A stretch of 64,000 nucleotides of DNA. Origin: UBA3775 sp964584255. GTDB lineage: Bacteria; Bacillota; Clostridia; Lachnospirales; Lachnospiraceae. Position numbers and translations under genes: made by a program. This document shows positions 34,282 to 43,123 of the stretch, piece after piece. A model generated the notes under the pieces. The model ran no database searches. It was not told where the DNA came from and worked only from the letters and a program-made list of their open reading frames with translations. Position 1 is the stretch's first letter. Every line of letters begins with the position of its first letter. The stretch is from NCBI GenBank assembly GCA_964584255.1, contig CAZOZM010000001.1, positions 124,001-188,000 of the forward strand. Reading direction: 5' to 3'.

Positions 34282-35334
34282 ATGAAGGTTAATATAAAAT
34301 CACTAATTTCATATATTATTCTTTTGGCACTGTTTATCTTTCTCTTTTGGTTTAACAGAAGAAGAGTAATTCTTTTCTTTGTAGTCGCCCTGCTTATATT
34401 TCCGGTATTCAGCTTTGTACTCTTAAAAAAGAGTTTCCGACTTCCGGCATGCAGACTTTTTCCCGAAGAATCTTCTCAAATCGAAGGCGAAAAGAATAAA
34501 ATCTTTTTTGAAATGAAGTATGACGGTTTCTTTCCGTTTTCAAAAATAGATGTAAGATATTCAATTAAACATCGCAATGAAGAAAAAAAGGTTTCTGTGG
34601 AAGACTCATACAGTATTTTCCATGGTACAAGAACCAACAGCCTTGGAATAACACTTGAATATTGTGGAATATATGAGGTAGAAACAGAGTATATTATATT
34701 CAATGATTTCCTTGGCATATTGGGACGAAAGCACACATTAAATCCCAAAACCGATATTTGTGTAATGCCAAAAACAGTGGAATTTCCGGAAAGTATAATA
34801 GCCAGAACGCTTGATGACGATAATGATTATGAAACCGATCCGACTGCAGGAGAGGATGTTTCAGAAATCAGAGAATTCAGAGAATATAGAGACGGCGACA
34901 GACTTTCACAGATTCACTGGAAACTGAGCACAAAATCTGAAGATTTAATTGTCAAAGAATATGAAAAACAGGCCGGTGTCTGTGTTGCAATCGGATGTGA
35001 TGGTTCATTTAATAATCTTTTGCATGGAACTCACTATTACGAGATTTTGTATTCACTCGGCCGTAAACTATTACAGGAAGAGATTTTTTTCGAAATCTCG
35101 TATATCAGCAGTCTTACTGATGAACCTGTAACTTCTCTCGTCAACAACACATATGACTTATGTCTTGTAATTCAAAACATGTTTTATTACATGAAGCAAA
35201 GCAGTATTGAAGAACTTGAGGAATATATTAATTTAAGAATGGGGAAAAACAAGCTTTTCTTTATTACCACTTTAGATGCAGATTCTGAAAAGAATACCAT
35301 ATACCAATATGAAGGGGTTAGAGTTATAGCTTAA
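34282..35334 (+). CDS. DUF58-domain protein
   Basis: A 350-residue protein with two N-terminal membrane helices (about 8-24 and 30-47) and a DUF58 domain whose signature EIREFREYRDGDRLSQIHWK lies near residue 195. DUF58 proteins are regular partners of MoxR ATPases and have a von Willebrand-like fold. SD GGAGG precedes the ATG. Third gene of the cluster. Confidence 0.92.
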   Translation: MKVNIKSLISYIILLALFIFLFWFNRRRVILFFVVALLIFPVFSFVLLKKSFRLPACRLFPEESSQIEGEKNKIFFEMKYDGFFPFSKIDVRYSIKHRNEEKKVSVEDSYSIFHGTRTNSLGITLEYCGIYEVETEYIIFNDFLGILGRKHTLNPKTDICVMPKTVEFPESIIARTLDDDNDYETDPTAGEDVSEIREFREYRDGDRLSQIHWKLSTKSEDLIVKEYEKQAGVCVAIGCDGSFNNLLHGTHYYEILYSLGRKLLQEEIFFEISYISSLTDEPVTSLVNNTYDLCLVIQNMFYYMKQSSIEELEEYINLRMGKNKLFFITTLDADSEKNTIYQYEGVRVIA

Positions 35335-35342
35335 GATTTATT

Positions 35343-37931
35343 ATGGGGCGAAAAAATAAGGAGTTAGAAAAAGACAATATAAAGAATTCCATCATCTGTA
35401 TGGATTCCCTTGTTCTCGAAAAAAAAGACATAAAATCTGTTAAGAAATCTTATTTTCTTAATTCGCTTATTGCCTTTTTTTTCATTGCCGGAATATCCGG
35501 CCTGATGATAAATTCATTTGAATTTGAATGCCGAACAGGATTTCTTATTTTTATTGCCTTTATTCTTTCATTTATTATCAGTTTTTCTTACTACAACAGG
35601 GCAATTGTTCTGACGGTTCATTCTTCACTTACTGTGCTGATAATAGCATATATAGCGGTAAATATTCAGGAGTTATACTACGGGATCAATTCTGTTATTA
35701 ACATCCTTATCCGTTCCGTAAATGCTGTAATGTCACTGCCATTTGTACGAACATATGATGAGGATTTTTCTTCACGGACATCTAATATAACAGCTTTTTT
35801 TCTGGTGATTATCTTTGTCATGTCAATACTTTATTGTTTTGCCCTGGCAAAAGGGAGAGTATTACTTTTGACAACAGTCATCACATTGTTGATACTTGAA
35901 TTCTCAACCTACCTTCATAATGATATTAGTCTGATTTATCCGTCTATGATAATTCTTGCCTGCATACTTATCCTTTTAAAAAAGTATGCCAATACGATAC
36001 CTTTTTCTTTAAAAAAGAGATTAAAATCTTTTCGTATAGACAGAAAACAAATACACTTATTCAATACTGATTTAAAACTGAAATCGATATTGTGTACGGC
36101 ACTTTTTGTATTTCTTCTGTCATTTACTGTTTTTAAAGCTGTTAACTTTATTGTATCCGATAAGTTTTATTCAACGAATTCACCTTTAAAAAACATAACT
36201 GATCAGTATGTTTATATGGTTGCCTGGAAAGGTTTTGACAACTTAAAAAACGGTGATGACATGGAAAACACCGGAGGTCTTAACAATGGTACATTTGGTA
36301 ATGTCAGAGAGATAATATACGATAATAAGACTGATCTAACCGTAACTTTTGTACCTACTTCAAGGAATCCGGTTTATATTCCAACCTTTATGGGCGATAC
36401 CTACGATCCGGATAATCGCAAATGGACAAGCAGCAACGCCTATTTATCGTCAAATGCTTATAATTCGGTATATCTGAGTACTTGTGAATCGGTTAAGAGT
36501 CTAATCAAATATAAAAAAACTACTATAGACGGTTCAATTGAAGATCTTGAACCTGAGAATGTCAAGGTTGGAGAGGGAACCATGTTGATAAAAAACATTT
36601 CCGTATCTGATGGCATTCTGCCTTTGCCTTATTATACTGTTGACAATGACGATTTCCACAAAATTGGCATAGACGAAGAAAGAATGTTAGACTATGTCAC
36701 AACTCAATATACTTACTCCGAAATAGCCGAACTCATAAAAGAACATAGAAATCTGCTAAATAACTATGACTATAATTATAACTATGGTTATTCGGATTAC
36801 TACAATAATGATACGAGTAAGTATTTAAAGCTTTCGAATGAACAATACAGAATACTTGAGAGGTTCTGTCAAAGAAACAATATTTCCGGTTCTACAACTG
36901 ATGTAATCAATCAAATTCGAGAGTTATTTGCTGAAGAATACAGTTATACACTTTCTCCTGGAACAACACCGGATGGTGCTGATTTTGTCAGTTATTTTCT
37001 AAACGAGCAGAAGAGTGGATTTTGTGTTCATTTTGCATCCGCTGCATGTCTTTTATTACGTTACAACAATATTCCTGCCAGATATGTGGAAGGGTATTTA
37101 ATTAATAATGAAGCTTACAAGTCTTCAAAGTCAGTTGAATTGGAGGAGGATGAATCTTTTGACGATTATTATGATGGTTACTCTGACCTCTCTACAAAAA
37201 TGATAACCGTCGAGTTACCGGATTCCAACGCGCATGCATGGGTTGAAATATATATAAATGGTTTCGGATGGATTCCTGTGGAATTTACCGTTGGCTATTA
37301 CAATGATACTCCAGGTGATGTAAATACAACAATCAACAATGCAACAGGAAGTATGTATGACAAATTAAAAAATACAGATTTAGTTGCATATTTGATTGAC
37401 AGATACACCTATATTTCAGGAAAACTTAAATTTATCATTCCGTGCTGTATTATCATAATAGCCATAATATATAAGTTTGTTATGAATTACAGGCTGTATT
37501 ATGCTCCTGATGAAGTCTGTGCAAAAAACCAGTACAATCTTATTTTGAAAACAGTCAGGAAAGAACTGCAAAAAAAGAAGGGATTCTGTTACGACAGGGT
37601 TATAACACATGAAAAACTCATAGTGCTTTTAAAAAAGGAATTTGCAATGAATGATGGAAATACCATAAGACTTATAAGAGGCTACGAAGAGTTCCTGTTT
37701 TATGACAGACATCGAATTCGACTTGGACGTATAAATGAGCGTTTTTACACGTTTATAGAATCGTTTTCTGCAAATTGTAATATTTTAAAAAGGTTCCTTT
37801 TAAGATTCGGATGTTTCAAGTTCTTTAAATATACAGATCCGCGTATAAGGAAACTTATTAATGCTTTTGTTAAAATCATTTCCAAGCCAATTAAAATAAT
37901 ACAACGATTAAAGAAAAATACATCCACGTAA
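35343..37931 (+). CDS. Membrane transglutaminase-like protein (TgpA type), copy 2
   Basis: An 862-residue paralogue of the protein at 30809, with the same plan: N-terminal membrane helices (about 35-215 and one near 255), extracytoplasmic region, transglutaminase core (Cys in KSGFCVHFASAACLLL, His in SNAHAWVEIYINGFGW) and a helix near residue 700. Several stretches, such as YTLSPGTTPDGADFVSYFLN, match copy 1 closely, so the pair arose by duplication. No strong SD precedes the ATG eight bases after the DUF58 stop, suggesting translational coupling. Its C-terminal tail is more basic than in copy 1. Confidence 0.85.
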   Translation: MGRKNKELEKDNIKNSIICMDSLVLEKKDIKSVKKSYFLNSLIAFFFIAGISGLMINSFEFECRTGFLIFIAFILSFIISFSYYNRAIVLTVHSSLTVLIIAYIAVNIQELYYGINSVINILIRSVNAVMSLPFVRTYDEDFSSRTSNITAFFLVIIFVMSILYCFALAKGRVLLLTTVITLLILEFSTYLHNDISLIYPSMIILACILILLKKYANTIPFSLKKRLKSFRIDRKQIHLFNTDLKLKSILCTALFVFLLSFTVFKAVNFIVSDKFYSTNSPLKNITDQYVYMVAWKGFDNLKNGDDMENTGGLNNGTFGNVREIIYDNKTDLTVTFVPTSRNPVYIPTFMGDTYDPDNRKWTSSNAYLSSNAYNSVYLSTCESVKSLIKYKKTTIDGSIEDLEPENVKVGEGTMLIKNISVSDGILPLPYYTVDNDDFHKIGIDEERMLDYVTTQYTYSEIAELIKEHRNLLNNYDYNYNYGYSDYYNNDTSKYLKLSNEQYRILERFCQRNNISGSTTDVINQIRELFAEEYSYTLSPGTTPDGADFVSYFLNEQKSGFCVHFASAACLLLRYNNIPARYVEGYLINNEAYKSSKSVELEEDESFDDYYDGYSDLSTKMITVELPDSNAHAWVEIYINGFGWIPVEFTVGYYNDTPGDVNTTINNATGSMYDKLKNTDLVAYLIDRYTYISGKLKFIIPCCIIIIAIIYKFVMNYRLYYAPDEVCAKNQYNLILKTVRKELQKKKGFCYDRVITHEKLIVLLKKEFAMNDGNTIRLIRGYEEFLFYDRHRIRLGRINERFYTFIESFSANCNILKRFLLRFGCFKFFKYTDPRIRKLINAFVKIISKPIKIIQRLKKNTST

Positions 37932-37998
37932 AAACATAACGGATTCTGCACAACCGACCATCTGATTACCATAAATTTGTATCAGAATTTTTACATTC

Positions 37999-38059
37999 TA
38001 ATCTGCAGCCAAGTCATTCTGCACATACAACATATCAGTTGAATGACTTGGTCAGATTA
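37999..38059. repeat. Inverted repeat 1 in the spacer before xerC
   Basis: CCAAGTCATTC (38009-38019) and GAATGACTTGG (38041-38051) are perfectly complementary. The stem continues, after a small bulge, with TAATCTG / CAGATTA outside it. No T tract follows on the plus strand. Confidence 0.7.
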
Positions 38060-38075
38060 AAACATATTCTGTAAG

Positions 38076-38107
38076 TATATACGTAATAAACCTTTATTAC
38101 GTATATA
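38076..38107. repeat. Near-perfect palindrome 2 before xerC
   Basis: Fifteen complementary base pairs (38076-38090 with 38093-38107) around a CC centre, TATATACGTAATAAA and its reverse complement. The symmetry suits a dimeric repressor operator as well as a hairpin. Confidence 0.75.
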
Positions 38108-38141
38108 GTGTATGCAAGAGCAGAAAAGTACAAAATCAAAC

Positions 38142-38169
38142 TATCGGAAAAATATCAGTTTTTCCGATA
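38142..38169. repeat. Inverted repeat 3 before xerC
   Basis: TATCGGAAAAA (38142-38152) pairs perfectly with TTTTTCCGATA (38159-38169) over a 6-nt loop. It ends 8 bases upstream of the -35 element of the xerC promoter, so it may be an operator or the terminator of the preceding cluster. Confidence 0.7.
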
Positions 38170-38176
38170 AATAGTA

Positions 38177-38205
38177 TTGAAAAAGCCTTTCACACATGCT
38201 AAAAT
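38177..38205 (+). promoter_or_regulatory. Promoter for the tyrosine recombinase gene
   Basis: TTGAAA at 38177-38182 and TAAAAT at 38200-38205 are separated by 17 bp. The start site near 38212 lies downstream of the ATG at 38196, which supports the later ATG at 38235. Confidence 0.65.
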
Positions 38206-38234
38206 ACTTATATCAGAATTTGGAGGTTTATACT

Positions 38235-39305
38235 ATGGGTAAGGATTCAGAATATTATAAGGAAAAAAGCTACCTTCAGAAGCTAAAACTTAGCGAACTT
38301 TCGGAACAGCTGCCTGAATTTGCAAGACTTTTCCTTATTGATAAACGATATCGTACTCAAACAAGTACATTAATTTCCTATAGCTATGATATCCTTACTT
38401 TTTATCAGTTTCTTATCGAGAAAAACCCTTTATATAAAAATTATAAGCCCAAGGATTTTACGTATGATGATATGAAACGCATAAATTCTTTAGATGTACT
38501 GGAATACCAACAGTATCTTGAGTTTAATGCAGCTAATGAAAATAATACTGCTCATGAAAATGGAAAACGCTCCATTGCAAAAAAAATGGCAGCTTTACGT
38601 GGTATGTTTCAGTATCATTTCGAAAATGGCAATATTGAGTCTAATCCAATGATGCTCGTCAAACTTCCTAAAATAAAGAAGGACAAAAATATTATCCGAC
38701 TAAATCCGGATGAAATTGCTGACATATTAAATTGTGTTGAAAATGTCGGAGGAACCACTTCTGACCACATGAACAAATTTCGTAATAAAACAAAACTCAG
38801 AGATTTAGCAATTCTTACATTATTGCTTGGTACCGGGATGCGTGTATCTGAGTGTGCCGGCCTTGATTTAAATGATGTTAATTTTAACGAGAATTCCGTT
38901 GTGCTTGTAAGAAAAGGCGGCGGACAGGATGTGATTTATTTTGGCGATGAAATTGCTAATGCACTGTTGAATTATATTGAAAATGAACGCTGTGCGATTA
39001 ACCCATGCGAAGGACATGAAAATGCACTTTTTTACAGTATGCAATCTAAACGTATGAGCGTAGATGCAATTGAAAACCTGGTAAAAAAATATGGCAAACT
39101 TGCAGTACCAAATAAGAAACTTACTCCACATAAATTACGGAGTACATATGGCACGGCACTCTATAGGGAAACCGGCGACATAAGACTTGTGGCTGATGTT
39201 TTGGGCCACGAAAACATCAACACTACCGTAAATTATTATGCCGCAATTGAAGATGAACATAAACGAAAAGCTGCAGGGGCTGTTAAAATGCGAAAAGACA
39301 AATAA
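38235..39305 (+). CDS. XerC/XerD-type tyrosine recombinase
   Basis: A 356-residue site-specific recombinase. Residues 20-145 form the SAM-like DNA-binding domain; the catalytic domain holds Arg203 (GTGMRVSE), Lys near 227, His299-x-x-Arg302 (PHKLRST), His325 (LGHEN) and the nucleophile Tyr334 (TVNYY). It is larger than standard XerC (about 300) mainly from a longer N-terminus and a KFRNKTKLRD insert. It is isolated, with no integron, phage or IS features near it, so it is most likely a chromosomal Xer-type resolvase, but a mobile-element origin cannot be excluded. GGAGG precedes ATG 38235; the upstream ATG 38196 lies within the promoter. Confidence 0.85.
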   Translation: MGKDSEYYKEKSYLQKLKLSELSEQLPEFARLFLIDKRYRTQTSTLISYSYDILTFYQFLIEKNPLYKNYKPKDFTYDDMKRINSLDVLEYQQYLEFNAANENNTAHENGKRSIAKKMAALRGMFQYHFENGNIESNPMMLVKLPKIKKDKNIIRLNPDEIADILNCVENVGGTTSDHMNKFRNKTKLRDLAILTLLLGTGMRVSECAGLDLNDVNFNENSVVLVRKGGGQDVIYFGDEIANALLNYIENERCAINPCEGHENALFYSMQSKRMSVDAIENLVKKYGKLAVPNKKLTPHKLRSTYGTALYRETGDIRLVADVLGHENINTTVNYYAAIEDEHKRKAAGAVKMRKDK

Positions 39306-39340
39306 AAATCCTGCTGGTATTTGCAACTTTATAAATTAAT

Positions 39341-39398
39341 AACGGACAGATTCATTCTGTACACTTGAAATGTTGTCAGTACAGTAAATCTGTCCGTT
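39341..39398. terminator. Large hairpin between convergent xerC and miaB
   Basis: AACGGACAGATT (39341-39352) pairs with AATCTGTCCGTT (39387-39398), with an inner CTGTAC/GTACAG helix. No strong T tract follows, so termination efficiency is uncertain, but position between convergent genes suggests a bidirectional terminator. Confidence 0.6.
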
Positions 39399-39411
39399 AA
39401 AACTAAAATAT

Positions 39412-40878
39412 TTACATTGTCTCTGCGATACTTCCCAGATAATAAAAGCCTTTACATTCATCAAGACTTACATTAACAAGTTTACCGAGGATTGAAGAAT
39501 CAGCCGGAAAATGAACAATCAGATTGTTATCAAGTCTTCCAGATACCGTTCCTTTTTCACTATTGTACTCTTCTGCCAATACTGTCTGAATACTTCCTGT
39601 AAGCTTTTCCGTTTCTTTTGCTGTTGTTTCATGTATTGTTTCAAGTAGTCGGTTGAATCTCTCTGTAATTACTTCTTCTGTGATCTTATCAGGCATCTTT
39701 GCAGCAGGAGTTCCCCTTCTCACTGAGTATTGGAATGTATATGCACTTGTAAATCCGGCCTTTTTAACTACATCCACTGTGTCAAGGAAGTCCTCTTCTG
39801 TCTCACCCGGAAAACCAACAATTATATCTGTGGTAACCGCAACATTCTCAATTTTTGCCTTGATCCTGCCAACAAGATCCAAATATGACTCTTTGGTATA
39901 ATGTCGGTTCATCCTTTTTAACACATCTGACGAACCGCTCTGCATTGGAAGATGTACATGTTTACATACTTTCGGATTCGAAGCAATTTCATCAATAAGT
40001 TCCTCTGAAAGATCCTTAGGATGCGGTGTCATAAATCTGATACGCTTGATCTTTTCTACCTTTGATACCATATTGAGTATTTCTGCAAAGCTCACCTTGT
40101 TTTCAAGGTCCTTTCCGTATGAGTTTACGTTCTGACCCAAGAGCATTACCTCTACAACACCATTATCAGCGAGTTCGTCTACTTCTTTTACAATATCTTC
40201 AGGTTTTCTTGAGCGTTCCCTTCCTCTGACGTAAGGAACAATGCAATAAGTACAGAAATTATTACATCCATACATGATATTCACTCCGGCTTTAAAACCA
40301 TACTTTTGCTCGGAAGGAAGCTCCTCAACAATTTCACTGTTTTCAGTCATTATATTTATGAGTGGCTTCTTTGACTCAGTAGTAAAACGCTGATATACCA
40401 GCTCTGCAAGTTCATATATGTTGAATGTACCGAAAACTATATCAACAAATCTGTAACTTTCACGGATTTTATTAATTACATGTTCTTCCTGCATCATACA
40501 GCCACACAGAGCAATAATCATGTCCCTGTTTTTCTTTTTTAGATTTCCGAGATAGCCTATTCTTCCATAAACTTTTGTATTGGCATTTTCTCTTACCGTA
40601 CAAGTGTTATAAAGGACAAAATCTGCTTTTTCATTATCTGTTTCTACATATCCTATTGTAGACAGAATACCTGCAAGTTTTTCACTGTCTTTTGCATTCA
40701 TCTGGCATCCGAAGGTCTGGATGTTATACGTAAGTTTTCTGCCTTTTTCCTTTGTTTTCTCCCCGACAAGAGCCTGAAGTTTTTTAATATAGTAGTACTG
40801 TCTTAAAGGCTCTTTGACAGGAGCCGGACCATTTACGTCAATTCCGGCAAGCAATTCTTTTAAGTATTCTTCAGTCAT
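39412..40878 (-). CDS. miaB: tRNA-2-methylthio-N6-dimethylallyladenosine synthase
   Basis: A 488-residue methylthiotransferase that modifies A37 of tRNAs reading UNN codons. An UPF0004 N-terminal domain has three cysteines (TFGCQMNAKDSE, CTVRENAN, ALCGCMMQ). The radical SAM cluster is CNNFCTYC with PYVRGRERSR next to it, and a TRAM domain forms the C-terminus. SD AGGAGG precedes the ATG. A 5-formyl-THF ligase gene lies upstream. Confidence 0.96.
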   Translation of the reverse strand: MTEEYLKELLAGIDVNGPAPVKEPLRQYYYIKKLQALVGEKTKEKGRKLTYNIQTFGCQMNAKDSEKLAGILSTIGYVETDNEKADFVLYNTCTVRENANTKVYGRIGYLGNLKKKNRDMIIALCGCMMQEEHVINKIRESYRFVDIVFGTFNIYELAELVYQRFTTESKKPLINIMTENSEIVEELPSEQKYGFKAGVNIMYGCNNFCTYCIVPYVRGRERSRKPEDIVKEVDELADNGVVEVMLLGQNVNSYGKDLENKVSFAEILNMVSKVEKIKRIRFMTPHPKDLSEELIDEIASNPKVCKHVHLPMQSGSSDVLKRMNRHYTKESYLDLVGRIKAKIENVAVTTDIIVGFPGETEEDFLDTVDVVKKAGFTSAYTFQYSVRRGTPAAKMPDKITEEVITERFNRLLETIHETTAKETEKLTGSIQTVLAEEYNSEKGTVSGRLDNNLIVHFPADSSILGKLVNVSLDECKGFYYLGSIAETM

Positions 40879-40908
40879 AAAAACCTCCTGAAAATAAATG
40901 GTTTAAAT

Positions 40909-41490
40909 TCATCTGTAAATATTAAGCTCTGTTATTACCATGTCCGGCTTAATATCAAGTTCGTCGCAAGGCAATGAATCGGTTTTTTCCAATTCATATG
41001 CAAGCATTATCTTGTGAATATACGGATACCGGCTGAGATATTTATCGTAGAATCCGCCGCCGTAACCGATTCTGTTCAATTTATTGTCGAATGCCAGTCC
41101 CGGCAATAAAATTACTGTTTTTACCGATGGTTCAGGGATAAATTCCTCCGAAGAAACAGGTTCCAGAATTCCAAATGCTCCCGGCTTCAAATCAGAAAAG
41201 CTCTTTATATAAAAGAATTTCATCTGATCCTTTGAAACAACTCTTGGAACAGCAATTTTTTTACCGGATTTTATAGCTTCATTTATCAAAACATGAGTAT
41301 CAACCTCTGAACTGAAACTGACATATGGTAATATTACATCAGCCTCTTTATATTCGTCCAAATCAAACAGTTTTTTTGCAATTATGGCTGAGTGCATCAT
41401 TATTCTGTTGACAGAAAGAGTTGATCGCTGTTTTTTCATCTCATTTCTGATTTGGATTTTGTCTTTGCTCTCAATTACGGCATTTGTCAT
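40909..41490 (-). CDS. 5-formyltetrahydrofolate cyclo-ligase
   Basis: A 193-residue enzyme that converts 5-formyl-THF to 5,10-methenyl-THF using ATP. The family signature GLAFDNKLNRIGYGGGFYDKYL is visible (cited as NRIGYGGGFYDKYL), along with the N-terminal KDKIQIRNEMKKQR segment. It sits 30 bases upstream of miaB in the same direction and 17 bases downstream of the flavoprotein gene, so these are probably co-transcribed. Confidence 0.93.
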   Translation of the reverse strand: MTNAVIESKDKIQIRNEMKKQRSTLSVNRIMMHSAIIAKKLFDLDEYKEADVILPYVSFSSEVDTHVLINEAIKSGKKIAVPRVVSKDQMKFFYIKSFSDLKPGAFGILEPVSSEEFIPEPSVKTVILLPGLAFDNKLNRIGYGGGFYDKYLSRYPYIHKIMLAYELEKTDSLPCDELDIKPDMVITELNIYR

Positions 41491-41507
41491 AAATTATAAA
41501 CCTTTCG

Positions 41508-43103
41508 TTATGTATTCTCATCAAGATATTCCTTAATGATTTGTTCAGCTGTCTTTATGCCATCTAAGGCTGCGGACATAATTCCTCCGGCATATCCTGC
41601 CCCCTCTCCGCACGGATATATTCCTTTTATGGTGGATTGCAGGTTTTCTGAATCTCTTGTAATTCTTACCGGACTTGAAGTTCTTGTTTCAATACCGCAC
41701 AGAATAACCCCCTCATTGCCGAAACCATGAATTTTATTATCAAAAGCTTTCATGCCTTCAATAATACTTTCAGAAATATATTCAGGCAGACAATTTCTTA
41801 TGTTTGCAGATTTATACAAACCTTTAATAGGAAGAAGATCCGGTATTCCATCAGATATGTTCGAACTCGAAAAATCTTTAAAAAACTGAACCGGAATTTT
41901 ACCTTCAGCTAAATCATATGCCATTCTTTCATATTTTTGCTGAAAATACATTCCTGACAGAGGCTCATTTCCAAATCCTGCATTTTCAAAATCCTCTTTT
42001 GTTACTGTACAGACGATTGCAGAATTGGCATATTTTCCGCTTCTGTCAGAATAACTCATTCCGTTAACCAATGTTTCATTTTTATTGGATGAGGCATTTA
42101 CAACATATCCTCCGGGACACATACAAAATGAATATACCCCTCTTCCGTTTTCGCATGTATGTGTAACCTTGTATGATGCCGGTGGAAGTTTCGACGCAAA
42201 TCTTCCATATTGAGCGGAATTAATAAGAGACTGCTCATGAATCACTCTTACACCGACAGCATATGCTTTGGGCTCCATTGGTATGTTTTTTTCGTTTAGC
42301 ATTAAAAATGTGTCACGTGCACTGTGGCCTGTTGCAAGAACAACCCGTTCAGTTTCAATCTTTTTATCACCATTAACTGATATGGCTTTAAGCCTGCCGT
42401 CCTCAATAAGGAGGTCAGACAGTTTTGATGAAAAGTAAACATCTCCACCGTGTGCAATTATATCTTTACGCATTTTTTCCACAATTGAAATCAGAGAATC
42501 CGTTCCTATATGTGGTTTACTGTCATACAAAATTTCTTCATTTGCACCAAAGCTGACAAAAGTTTCAAGAACAAACTTACCTTTGTTTTCCTTATCCTTT
42601 ATCAGTGTATTAAGTTTACCGTCTGAAAAAGTTCCGGCTCCTCCCTCGCCAAAACAAACATTTGATTCAGGATTAATTATGCCGGTTCTGAAAAAATTCT
42701 CTACGTCCGAACTTCTTTCAGAAACATCTTTACCTCTTTCAATACATAAAGGTTTAAGTCCTGCACGAGCCAGAACATATGCACAAAATAAACCTGCAGG
42801 ACCCATACCGACAATAACCGGTCTTTTATGATTAACGCAGGAACTTACCTTAGGAATGGCGTAATTACCAGGATTCACAATTCCCACTTCATTCGGCTTA
42901 AATTTTTTCTTTATCGGTACTGATGTATCTACATCAACGGCATATACATATTGTAATTCATCTTTTCTTGCGTCCAGAGATCTTCTGAATATTTTTAAGT
43001 CATTTATCTGATTCTCTTTAATTCCGAGTATCAGAGCGGCTTTTTTTAATACATCCTTTTCCTTATGTTCTATCGGAAGCTTAATTTGGTATATCCTATA
43101 CAT
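41508..43103 (-). CDS. FAD-dependent oxidoreductase (COG2509-like)
   Basis: A 531-residue flavoprotein. After an unusual N-terminal domain (1-90, MYRIYQIKLPIEHKE) comes the dinucleotide-binding GMGPAGLFCAYVLARAG and the ERGKDVSER strand. Later motifs are NVCFGEGGAGTFSDGKLNT and the C-terminal YPCGEGAGYAGGIMSAALDG. It resembles the uncharacterised COG2509 dehydrogenases. AAGGAG precedes the ATG at 43103; a longer frame to 43172 lacks an SD and would run into the upstream flavoprotein gene. Substrate unknown. Confidence 0.85.
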   Translation of the reverse strand: MYRIYQIKLPIEHKEKDVLKKAALILGIKENQINDLKIFRRSLDARKDELQYVYAVDVDTSVPIKKKFKPNEVGIVNPGNYAIPKVSSCVNHKRPVIVGMGPAGLFCAYVLARAGLKPLCIERGKDVSERSSDVENFFRTGIINPESNVCFGEGGAGTFSDGKLNTLIKDKENKGKFVLETFVSFGANEEILYDSKPHIGTDSLISIVEKMRKDIIAHGGDVYFSSKLSDLLIEDGRLKAISVNGDKKIETERVVLATGHSARDTFLMLNEKNIPMEPKAYAVGVRVIHEQSLINSAQYGRFASKLPPASYKVTHTCENGRGVYSFCMCPGGYVVNASSNKNETLVNGMSYSDRSGKYANSAIVCTVTKEDFENAGFGNEPLSGMYFQQKYERMAYDLAEGKIPVQFFKDFSSSNISDGIPDLLPIKGLYKSANIRNCLPEYISESIIEGMKAFDNKIHGFGNEGVILCGIETRTSSPVRITRDSENLQSTIKGIYPCGEGAGYAGGIMSAALDGIKTAEQIIKEYLDENT

Positions 43104-43123
43104 AAAGGCTCCTTGTTCTGTAT

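Noticed and set aside
38196..38234. Earlier start for the Xer-type recombinase
   Set aside because: The ATG lies in the -10 region of the promoter, upstream of the likely transcription start; ATG 38235 has GGAGG.
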